DNA of 47,349 bases from a virus. The notes under the pieces were generated by a model. The model was not told the DNA's origin, did no database searches, and worked only from the letters and a program-made list of their open reading frames with translations. The DNA is taken from the IMG/VR virus record IMGVR_UViG_3300046004_000662, positions 1-47,349 of that record, one strand, 5' to 3'. Below are positions 6,749 through 14,192 of the stretch, piece by piece; within the stretch, counting starts at the first letter, position 1; each line of letters starts with the position of its first letter. A program made the translations under genes and the position numbers.

Positions 6749-6787
6749 TCCACAAGCAGCACTAGCTGCGCTAGACAGGATTGCACT

Positions 6788-7288
6788 ATGCCTCTTGAGT
6801 CGGCCAGTTTCATCAATGGCCTCGATGCCAATAACCCTGCGGGGGGAGACTCGCTGAGTCAAGCTGACGATCATCTGCGTCTGATCAAGGCTGCTATTAA
6901 GGCGACCTTCCCGAATATTACGGGTGCCGTTACCGCTACTCAGGCTCAGTTGAATACCCCTGCATTGGGACCAGATACAGTCACCACGACTATGCTGGTC
7001 AACTCTGTTGTGACTAACGCGAAGCTAGCGGATGCCTCGGTAGGTACCTCAAAAATAGCAGATGCCTCGGTGAGTACCCCGAAGATCATCGACGCCAACG
7101 TGACCACCGCTAAGATTGCTGATGCCGCTGTTACCCTAGCCAAGGTAGGCGACCTATCTGCCACCTACGCAACGAGAACCTACGCAGACGCTCTGGTAGC
7201 CTCCGGTCGCAATGGCTTTGGCCTCAGGACAGTCTCGGCTTCGGCTCCCTCAGGGGGCTCGAATGGCGACATCTGGTATCAGTACTAA
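6788..7288 (+). CDS. Tail fibre-like structural protein
   Basis: This 166-aa protein opens with a segment common in phage tail fibres (NPAGGDSLSQADDHLRLIKAAIKATFPNITG). It then carries four or five degenerate 11-residue repeats of the type LADASVGTSKIADASV, typical of fibrous shafts, and ends GSNGDIWYQY. AGGA lies seven bases before the ATG. The stop overlaps the next ATG (TAATG), coupling it with the glycine-rich protein. It is probably a tail fibre or its base attachment part. Confidence 0.75.
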   Translation: MPLESASFINGLDANNPAGGDSLSQADDHLRLIKAAIKATFPNITGAVTATQAQLNTPALGPDTVTTTMLVNSVVTNAKLADASVGTSKIADASVSTPKIIDANVTTAKIADAAVTLAKVGDLSATYATRTYADALVASGRNGFGLRTVSASAPSGGSNGDIWYQY

Positions 7289-8070
7289 TGACCCTACACA
7301 TCAGAGACGGTGGTGTCTGGCGAACTCCTACACAGGGAGTATGGGCTAGAGATGGTGGCATATGGCGGAGGATACAGAAGGTATTCATTAGGGACGCTGG
7401 TATCTGGCGTCAAATCTACCAATACACCACGACCGGCTCGACCGACTATACTAGTCCCGGTTCATATAGCTTCACGGTTCCTCCGTATGTCTCCATGACT
7501 GTTCAGGTGTGGGGAGGTGGAGGCGGTGGTGCTCATGGTGCCCTCGATGACTTCAATCCTTCCTTTACGTCGGTTGCTGGTTCTCAGTCCTCATTCAATG
7601 GCTCTCTGATTGCCACAGGTGGCTCCAGAGGTCGTGGTGTACCGGCAGGGCTCGTTGGAGGAGCAGGAGGCTCCCCTAGTGGTGGCTCGGGTTCCTCAGG
7701 TGGTGCAGCCAGCGGCAGTAGCTTCACGTTCGTACCGGGTGGTGCGGGTGGTGCTGGCGCAAGCGGAGGAGCCGGTGGGACACCCGGTGCTAACCCCGGC
7801 AACAATAGCAGATCAGACGGTGGTGCTGGTTCATTCCCCGGTGGTGGTGGCGCAGGCGGCTCAGGTGACTGGGCAACTGGTGCTGATTATCCCGGTGGTG
7901 GTGGAGGCGGAGGTGGTGGTTATACATCCACAACCTATGGTCCCGGCTTCACTGTTGGTGATTCGATATCGGTAGTAGTGGGTGCTGGTGGTACCGGTGC
8001 AGGGACCAGTGGTTTCGGTGGTGCTGGTGGTACCGGTGGAAACGGAAGAGTCCTGATCACTTGGTCATAA
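7288..8070 (+). CDS. Glycine-rich tail tip/adhesin-like protein
   Basis: The 260-aa protein has three N-terminal RDGG(V/I)W-type repeats (residues about 6-40), a beta-rich segment (about 45-75) and a long glycine-rich domain (about 75-255). The glycine-rich domain is full of GGGG and GGAGG runs, ending NGRVLITWS. Such polyglycine domains occur in receptor-binding adhesins and tail proteins. Coupled to the upstream fibre gene, it likely forms the distal, host-contacting part. Skewed GGT/GGC codon runs make it the lowest-complexity DNA of the window. Confidence 0.7.
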   Translation: MTLHIRDGGVWRTPTQGVWARDGGIWRRIQKVFIRDAGIWRQIYQYTTTGSTDYTSPGSYSFTVPPYVSMTVQVWGGGGGGAHGALDDFNPSFTSVAGSQSSFNGSLIATGGSRGRGVPAGLVGGAGGSPSGGSGSSGGAASGSSFTFVPGGAGGAGASGGAGGTPGANPGNNSRSDGGAGSFPGGGGAGGSGDWATGADYPGGGGGGGGGYTSTTYGPGFTVGDSISVVVGAGGTGAGTSGFGGAGGTGGNGRVLITWS

Positions 8071-8310
8071 TAGAATAGCTAGCTTGCTAGCATAGCCTCT
8101 CCTTGAGCTTGTTTCCCCTATGGGGGTACAGGGAAACTCTAAGGCTCATGGGGGGTAGGGGGGTATCTTAAGGTTATCTTAAGGTTCTTCCTTACGTTTC
8201 ACCTACCGAAGTCTATAAGATAACCCTCCGATAGACTGATACTATTATTATTGTGTAAAACTAATAGGTTCTACACTACGATAACGTAACGATAACACTA
8301 GGAAACATTA
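8071..8310 (+). promoter_or_regulatory. 240-bp non-coding leader with nested hairpins
   Basis: There is no gene here. TGAGC (8104-8108) pairs with GCTCA (8144-8148) outside GTTTCCC (8111-8117) with GGGAAAC (8131-8137); an internal CCCC/GGGG hairpin competes with the second stem. Two G6 runs (about 8150-8162), a tandem TATCTTAAGGT (about 8164-8185) and an AT-rich stretch follow. The motif copy at 8282-8293 and an AGGA ribosome site precede the next gene. It is probably a terminator/processing element plus promoter for the gene at 8311. Confidence 0.45.
8282..8293 (+). repeat. TAAC(C/G)TAACGAT motif, copy 3
   Basis: TAACGTAACGAT lies 18 bp before the start of the gene at 8311. It differs by one base from the copies at 5860 and 6737. 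Confidence 0.4.
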
Positions 8311-9933
8311 ATGCCTATCGTACCTTTTCGTGACCTAGGCAAGCTAGGGGTCTACACGGACATTGATCCCTTCGATTTGCCTATTGGTTCATTTACGATG
8401 GGTCTCAACTGTCGCTTTGAGGATAACAAGATCAGTAGAGGTCCAGTCTTTAGGACCGTAGATAACAATCTTACCTACTTCTCTCCTCGCTTTGTGTATG
8501 GCTTCAGAGAGATAGGTGGTACTCCTAAACTCTTCTGTGCCAATGCTGATGGTCGTGTGTTCAATCATGTGGCCAACGGAGACGGAACAGCCTCAAAGAC
8601 TGATATCTCTATTAGTGGCTACACCAATGCTTCTAGCCTAGAGCCTTTCACTCTGGACACTCTCAACAACATTATCGTGTTGAATAGAGAAGACAGGGTG
8701 CCATGGTTCATCGCCAAAGGTGGATCGACATTCGCTACGTTAACGAACTGGAACACGAACTGGCGCACTAAGGCTATCCGATCAGTGAATGGTCAGCTTG
8801 TGGCTGTGAACCTCACGGAGTCAGGAACGAACTTCCCTAATAGGGTGAGGTGGTCTGATTTCTCTGTGTGGGGCTCTGTGCCCGGTACATGGGTTGCCTC
8901 CCCGTCCAATTCGGCTGGCTCGAATGATCTTGGTGAACTCGATGGGGAACTCATTGACGCTTGCCATATCCGAGACCGCCTAGCTCTCTACACTCAGAAC
9001 GAAATCTGGCTGATGGAACCTACCGGCGGTAACGATAACTTCACGTTCCGTCGAGCCATTAGCGGCCCCGGCATCATCAATCAGAACTGTGCTGTCGAGG
9101 TAGACAACCTCAACTACGTGTTTGGCCCCGAGGAAATCTATAAGTTCGATGGTATCTCCAAGATGGATATCTCGACTGGCCGCGTAAACGAATTTATCTA
9201 CCGCAACATGGACCGCTCGAAGTCCAAGCAGTTCTTCGCTTTCCACAACTATGCGGCTGATGAGATCGTTTTCGCCTATGTATCTGCCGATGGTTTCATA
9301 AGGTGGCCTAACGATGGCACCTACGGCTGCAACAGAGCCGCTGTCTACAACTATCGCGCAGATACGTGGTACTTCTACGACCTCCCTTACGTCACCGGAA
9401 TGGCCACAGGCGTCGTCAATGGCACCGCGACCTATACCGGCACAGGCGGAACCTACGACTCGATCTCCTCGACCTTCCAGTCGTTCGCTGACAACAACCA
9501 ATTCGCTGTCATTACGGCTCATAATGCCCACGTAGGGTTCCCGCACCGCATCAATGACTTCGAACCCTTCGTTTCGGCCTCTACTACGAACCCCGTGAGC
9601 CCGACTGAGTGTGCTCCTGTCCAGTTCAGCCAGACTGACATGGACCTTGATGAGCTTAAGGCACCTCTTAGAGGCTATAAAGTCGTCCGTTCGCTGTATC
9701 CAGAGGGTCGTTTCTCTGGAAACACACCGATTACCTTCGAAATTGGCATCAAAACGTATCCCAATGACGGTATTTCGTGGAACGACCCGCAAACATTCGA
9801 TGGATCGACCCTCTACAAGCTAGATTTCAATAGAGGTGGCCGATATGTGAGCTATCGAGCCACATACGACAGCGTTCAGCCCTTCACTTTGAATGGTCTT
9901 GACTTCGATCTGCTACTTCTGGGCCAGCGATAA
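8311..9933 (+). CDS. Virion structural protein, likely tail/head-tail hub
   Basis: The 540-aa protein begins MPIVPFRDLGKLGVYTDIDP and consists largely of repeated beta-strand blades (for example NEIWLMEPTGG, YVFGPEEIYKFDGIS, RADTWYFYDLP). This pattern suggests a beta-propeller-like tail or DNA-stabilising protein of short-tailed phages. There is no signal or membrane segment. It sits directly upstream of a fibre gene, with which it overlaps by one base (TAATG). The exact role is inferred. Confidence 0.6.
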   Translation: MPIVPFRDLGKLGVYTDIDPFDLPIGSFTMGLNCRFEDNKISRGPVFRTVDNNLTYFSPRFVYGFREIGGTPKLFCANADGRVFNHVANGDGTASKTDISISGYTNASSLEPFTLDTLNNIIVLNREDRVPWFIAKGGSTFATLTNWNTNWRTKAIRSVNGQLVAVNLTESGTNFPNRVRWSDFSVWGSVPGTWVASPSNSAGSNDLGELDGELIDACHIRDRLALYTQNEIWLMEPTGGNDNFTFRRAISGPGIINQNCAVEVDNLNYVFGPEEIYKFDGISKMDISTGRVNEFIYRNMDRSKSKQFFAFHNYAADEIVFAYVSADGFIRWPNDGTYGCNRAAVYNYRADTWYFYDLPYVTGMATGVVNGTATYTGTGGTYDSISSTFQSFADNNQFAVITAHNAHVGFPHRINDFEPFVSASTTNPVSPTECAPVQFSQTDMDLDELKAPLRGYKVVRSLYPEGRFSGNTPITFEIGIKTYPNDGISWNDPQTFDGSTLYKLDFNRGGRYVSYRATYDSVQPFTLNGLDFDLLLLGQR

Positions 9934-11264
9934 TGCCTTACGAACCCTTCCGAAAGAACTATAGGCGAGCACAACAGCCTCCACTGCCCGGCTCTGAGCG
10001 CGAATATATCGACCAAGAGCTACGCAAGATTCAAGACGCCTTTCAGGAGGTCGTAAGTCAAACCACAGCCATTCAGACGATCTATCCAGACCCCCCGTCT
10101 GGTGGTGGAGGCGGTGGAGGCCCGCATACCCACCCAATCTCGGATGTTGTGGGGCTTCAGACCGCCCTCGATGGCAAACAGGCTGTTGGCTCATATGCTG
10201 CAACAAGCCACAGCCACATCATTGCTGACACTACCGGCCTTCAGGCTGCTCTCGATGGCAAACAGGCCGCTGGTTCCTATGCTGCGGCTTCTCATGGTCA
10301 CGTAATTGCGGATGTGACGGGCCTCCAGACCGCCCTCGATGGCAAACAGGCCTCTGGTTCCTATGCTGCGGCCTCACATAGCCACATCATTGCGGACACT
10401 ACGGGCCTCCAGACCGCCCTCGATGGCAAGGCTGCAACAAGCCACAGCCACATTATCGCGGATGTAACGGGCCTCCAGACCGCCCTCGATGGCAAACAGG
10501 CCGCTGGTTCCTACTCGACTACCGGTCACACCCACGTTGCCGCCGATATCACGGACTTCAATGCGGCTGTGGACGCCCGTGTCGGCACGCCAGCCTTCAC
10601 AAACAAATACGAGTGGAACACAACGACAGCAACCGCTGGTCTCTGGATTGGCACGGTTGGTGCCGGTTCTGGTACCTACTCAACACAGCTACCGACAACC
10701 ACAAGCGTCTATACGTCCATAAAGAGGGCCCGGTGGGCTAACGTGATTACAACCACCAACCAAGTCCTAGGTCAACGCAACACCGAAGCGATGTTCTTCC
10801 GTGGGAACGCGGCGGGACAGGGCGGCTTCCTGATGCGTGGTCGTTTCGGTTTCGATGTGTGGACCAATGGTGGTCGGATGTTTGCCGGAATGGCGACCGC
10901 CACGACAGTTGTTTCGGCGGACCCCTCGGCCCTGAACAACACGGTTGGTTTCTGTGTGGATGCGGCGGATAACGGATTAATCCATTTCCTGACCCGCAGC
11001 ACTTCGGCAACAAAGCAGTCTACTGGACTTACGATTACGTCTGGTAAAGGCTACTATTTCAGTATCCAATGCCTTCCGAACTCCTCTGCGTACACATACT
11101 CGATTACAGATCTCAATACCGGAACGGTCTATTCCAATACAGCCACATTGACCCTTCCGACCAACACGACGATGCTTACAGCTAACGTCCTAGCATCGAA
11201 TGCGGCCCTTACGCCTGTAACATCAATTCAGCTTGGTATCTCGAAAATCGAGATCATTGTTTGA
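9933..11264 (+). CDS. Tail fibre with HxH repeats
   Basis: In this 443-aa protein, after an N-terminal helical segment (1-50) and a glycine-rich linker, residues about 65-210 hold six tandem repeats of the form SHSHIIADTTGLQTALDGK, a known fibre-shaft pattern in which paired histidines may hold metal in a trimer. The C-terminal half (about 225-443) is beta-rich and probably forms the receptor-binding or trimerisation head. The repeats are near-identical at DNA level (10138-10560), so copy number could vary by recombination. Confidence 0.8.
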   Translation: MPYEPFRKNYRRAQQPPLPGSEREYIDQELRKIQDAFQEVVSQTTAIQTIYPDPPSGGGGGGGPHTHPISDVVGLQTALDGKQAVGSYAATSHSHIIADTTGLQAALDGKQAAGSYAAASHGHVIADVTGLQTALDGKQASGSYAAASHSHIIADTTGLQTALDGKAATSHSHIIADVTGLQTALDGKQAAGSYSTTGHTHVAADITDFNAAVDARVGTPAFTNKYEWNTTTATAGLWIGTVGAGSGTYSTQLPTTTSVYTSIKRARWANVITTTNQVLGQRNTEAMFFRGNAAGQGGFLMRGRFGFDVWTNGGRMFAGMATATTVVSADPSALNNTVGFCVDAADNGLIHFLTRSTSATKQSTGLTITSGKGYYFSIQCLPNSSAYTYSITDLNTGTVYSNTATLTLPTNTTMLTANVLASNAALTPVTSIQLGISKIEIIV

Positions 11265-11268
11265 TTTC

Positions 11269-11601
11269 ATGACGCATGAATTGTATCCAGAGAGCACAGA
11301 GCCCGTTCTGATTCACGATGGAACCGATTACTACGCCTATTATACGACCTATCTGCTACCAGACGGGCCGATGGTGATGTTCCATCTTGAGACCTTCTAC
11401 TTTTCTCCGAGCGTCTACCGAGACATGCTGGAAAAGTGGAGGTTGTTCAGATCAATTTACAAGAACCCGATCTTTTGTCACTTGGACGAGGAACGAGGCT
11501 CTGTGCTCAAGCTAGTAGACCGTGTGGGCTTCAAGCCTATTGGGACAACCCCATGCTCAGACGGTAAAACCCGAACAGTTTTTGTTCACTACTCTGATTA
11601 G
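11269..11601 (+). CDS. Small protein, possibly GNAT-like virion-associated
   Basis: The 110-aa protein starts at 11269 (MTHELYPES), four bases after the fibre stop. Its C-terminal part (LDEERGSVLKLVDRVGFKPIG) resembles the last helix and strand of N-acetyltransferase folds, as seen in some small proteins encoded beside podovirus ejection proteins. Clear acetyl-CoA binding residues are not evident, so it may be a degenerate fold with a structural role. Start sites further upstream overlap the fibre gene and are less likely. Confidence 0.45.
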   Translation: MTHELYPESTEPVLIHDGTDYYAYYTTYLLPDGPMVMFHLETFYFSPSVYRDMLEKWRLFRSIYKNPIFCHLDEERGSVLKLVDRVGFKPIGTTPCSDGKTRTVFVHYSD

Positions 11602-11616
11602 AAGCGAGATTTATAG

Positions 11617-12780
11617 ATGGGTGGCGGTGGTAAGTCCAAAACCGTAGAAACTAATAAAACGGACCCTTGGTCTGGCCAGCAGCCTTATCTCACGGACATC
11701 ATGAGCAAGGCTCAGGGCGCTTATAATGCCCAGTCAAGCTCGCCCGGCTACACCGGAGACTTCTTCGCGAGTCCCCGCCCCGAACAGCTAAATGCCTTCA
11801 ATGGTATGCTGAACTTCGCTAGCGGTCAGGGGGCGGGTGCAGTAGGTACTCAGCTAGACACCGGCGCGACTGCCACAGGAATGGGCCTAGGAGCCGCTGG
11901 GGGCGCTCTCAGTGGCATGTCTGGCATGGCGGGTAGTGACCTCACTGGGGGCAACATCTCTGCCGCTGGTAGGTACGCTGACAACCCCTACATGGACGGC
12001 ATGGTTCAGGCATCGATGCGCGATGCTAACCGCAATGCTGCCGAGAATGTCTTGCCGAACTTGTATCGAGGGGCTGCGGCTGGTGGAAACATCAACAGCG
12101 ATCGAACTGCTCTTGCTCAAGGCGTAGTCGAGCGTGGCCTCGCAGAGAAGACTGCCGACATTTCGGCTGGTCTCCGAGGGCAGGCTTACAGTCAGGGTAT
12201 CGACGCAGCGCAGCGTGACACCTCGATGCGTGCGGGTCTCTACGACTCCATGGGTCAACTCGGTGCAGGCATGACTGATCTTGGTACTGGTGCCCTTTCT
12301 AGCGGCATCGAGAGCCAGATGGGTCTCTCTGACATGGCTGGTGCTGCCTCTGATCGCCTCCAGATGTTCGATCAGGCTCGTATCGACAACGACCTCTCCA
12401 AGTTTGAGTACAACCAGAACAGGCCTTGGGAAGCTCTGGGTAATTATTACGGTATCGTAGGAGACAAGTCATGGGGTGGCAGTTCTACTGGCACATCCAT
12501 CCAGTCTCAGAAGCCCTCTGCGCTTTCTTCGATTGGTGCTGGTGTCGGAATACTTGGTTCGCTACTCAAGTGCGACGAGCGTGTGAAGACTAAGGTTGCT
12601 CAGGTCGGCTCGATCTTTGAGGGCATCCCTCTCTATATCTTCTATTACAACGACCAGCCCGGCCTCCACATTGGACCGATGGCTCAGGATGTCGAGAAGC
12701 ACTTCCCTGATGCAGTCGTAGAGATAGACGGTATCAAGCACATCAATCTGGCCTACTTTGTCGATAGGGGAGGGGAGTAA
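11617..12780 (+). CDS. Internal/ejection virion protein with S74-like C-terminal domain
   Basis: This 387-aa protein starts MGGGGKSKTV and is rich in Gly/Ala/Met with amphipathic helices (about 60-260), as in podovirus DNA-ejection proteins. The C-terminal 70 residues (KCDERVKTKVAQVG...IGPMAQDVEKHFPDAV) match the core of S74-type intramolecular chaperone domains. The residue normally a catalytic Ser is Cys319 here, with Lys about four residues on. It is followed directly by the lysozyme-like gene (TAATG), so both are probably ejected together. Confidence 0.7.
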   Translation: MGGGGKSKTVETNKTDPWSGQQPYLTDIMSKAQGAYNAQSSSPGYTGDFFASPRPEQLNAFNGMLNFASGQGAGAVGTQLDTGATATGMGLGAAGGALSGMSGMAGSDLTGGNISAAGRYADNPYMDGMVQASMRDANRNAAENVLPNLYRGAAAGGNINSDRTALAQGVVERGLAEKTADISAGLRGQAYSQGIDAAQRDTSMRAGLYDSMGQLGAGMTDLGTGALSSGIESQMGLSDMAGAASDRLQMFDQARIDNDLSKFEYNQNRPWEALGNYYGIVGDKSWGGSSTGTSIQSQKPSALSSIGAGVGILGSLLKCDERVKTKVAQVGSIFEGIPLYIFYYNDQPGLHIGPMAQDVEKHFPDAVVEIDGIKHINLAYFVDRGGE

Positions 12781-14192
12781 TGTCTGGTTTCAATTATTCC
12801 ACTTACCTCCCCCGCGCACGACAGGCAGAGTCTAGTGGAGACGACAATGCTCGTAACCCACGCTCTTCGGCTGGTGGCCGCTATCAGTTCATTGACTCTA
12901 CGTGGCTAAATCAGGGTCGCAAGCTCTTTCCCGGCTTATCGGACCAGCAGATCATGGCTCGAAAGATGGACCCCAATGCTCAGGAAATGGCTATGAAGTC
13001 ATTCACTGACGAAAATGTGGGCATCCTATCCAAGGCGGGCATTCCGGTTACCAACGGCTCCGTCTATGGGGCTCATCACTTCGGTGCTGGCGGTGCCACC
13101 AAGCTCTATCAGGCCGATCCTAGTGCTGACGTTGCTACCGTACTTGGCGCTGGAGTTGTCGCAGCCAACCCACACCTAGCGGGTAAGACCGTTGGTGAGG
13201 TCCGTGCCTTCCTTGATCGAAAGGGTAACGGCTCTGATATCATGGCAGGAGGCTCTGGGAGCCCCCAGATGGCCGGTGGAGGCGGTATGGACACTCTCCA
13301 GCCTCAGGAACCTCAAGGCATGCTGGCGGGGCTGCTAGGGCCCGGCGATGGCCAGTCTTGGAACGCCTCCGATGCTCTGATTGGGGCCGGTGTCGCAGCG
13401 ATGGCTCGTGACAATCCCGCTGGTGCAGCCGCTCTGGCTCGCAACCTCGGTAACACCAAGCAGCGCACTCAGCGTGCCATGCAGACCCAGTATGATCCGA
13501 AGACAGGACGTTTGATCAAGATCGATCCCACCACGGGTAAGGTCGAGGTCCAAGAGCTTGGTGCTCCTCCGCCTGTCGAGAAGGAATACACCCCAGAGGT
13601 TATCCGTAAGGAAGCCGAGACCTTCGCGACGAACGATGAGTCTATCAGGCGTGCTGCGTCTTTGGCTGAGAGGACCAACTTCTTCCGCGAGAAGATCAAG
13701 TCTGGTGCTCTCCCACAGGACATTCTGTCCCAGACTGGTGCCAAAATTCGTGACTGGACTAACTCATCTACGGCAAATTCGAGCCTCTACGCAGACTTCC
13801 AAGCCTACAAGGAAGAGCTTCGTAACTTCCAGCTTCTTGCTGCTAAGGGTGTTCAGACCGAAGGTGACGCTACTCGCGCAATGAACCAGTTCTTCCCCTC
13901 TGGCTCGACCTTCGATGACAAGACGGTTCTCACTCGACTTGAGCATCTTGGTAACGCTGCCGTTAGGGACGCGGAGCGCCTCTACACGAACAACAAGGAC
14001 GTTCTTGCCCGCACCGGAAAGGTGAAGGCGGACGGAGGCGTTGAGTGGGATCGCGAGACCTCCACGAAGATCAAGAGCCTCAAGGATTGGGAAGAGAACT
14101 TCAAGAAGCCTAAAGAAGCTGCCCCGGCGGCTGGTGGTGCTGATACCCGTTATAAAGCCAAGAACGGTGCCCTAATTAAAGAGATCAAATAA
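12780..14192 (+). CDS. Ejection protein with lytic transglycosylase-like domain
   Basis: The 470-aa protein has an N-terminal lysozyme-fold domain (about 8-140): catalytic-type E17 in AESSGDDNARN, then GGRYQFIDSTWLN, and a YGAHHFGAGGA motif, all typical of phage-tail murein hydrolases. The rest is helical and charged. It probably opens peptidoglycan locally during DNA entry, like the T7 gp16 domain but placed on a separate, smaller protein. Overlapping stop/start on both sides (TAATG) puts it in the ejection-protein cluster. Confidence 0.8.
   Translation: MSGFNYSTYLPRARQAESSGDDNARNPRSSAGGRYQFIDSTWLNQGRKLFPGLSDQQIMARKMDPNAQEMAMKSFTDENVGILSKAGIPVTNGSVYGAHHFGAGGATKLYQADPSADVATVLGAGVVAANPHLAGKTVGEVRAFLDRKGNGSDIMAGGSGSPQMAGGGGMDTLQPQEPQGMLAGLLGPGDGQSWNASDALIGAGVAAMARDNPAGAAALARNLGNTKQRTQRAMQTQYDPKTGRLIKIDPTTGKVEVQELGAPPPVEKEYTPEVIRKEAETFATNDESIRRAASLAERTNFFREKIKSGALPQDILSQTGAKIRDWTNSSTANSSLYADFQAYKEELRNFQLLAAKGVQTEGDATRAMNQFFPSGSTFDDKTVLTRLEHLGNAAVRDAERLYTNNKDVLARTGKVKADGGVEWDRETSTKIKSLKDWEENFKKPKEAAPAAGGADTRYKAKNGALIKEIK

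Larger units (their letters stand above)
5701..6787. promoter_or_regulatory. Divergent control region, AT-rich part
   Basis: This roughly 1.1-kb stretch separates leftward early genes from rightward virion genes and holds no supported gene. It contains many short repeats: ATATCAATG at about 5810, 5870 and 6640; TAACCTAACGAT at 5860-5871 and 6737-6748; CTAGGGCCA twice (about 5995-6014); TGTCACCG with TGCG twice (6187-6199, 6219-6230); and several inverted repeats listed separately. TTGACA hexamers occur at 6425 and 6608 without good -10 partners. The composition and position suit promoters, operators or a replication origin; I cannot say which. Confidence 0.5.

Noticed and set aside
6702-6857. 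Small hydrophobic frame (MSPIIIVMLLIANL...) before and into the first fibre gene
   Set aside because: Ribosome site spacing is poor and the second half is an out-of-frame reading of the fibre gene; left out though the signal-like start is notable.
8980-9792. 270-aa open frame opposite the 540-aa virion protein
   Set aside because: Antisense shadow; composition is that of reversed codons.
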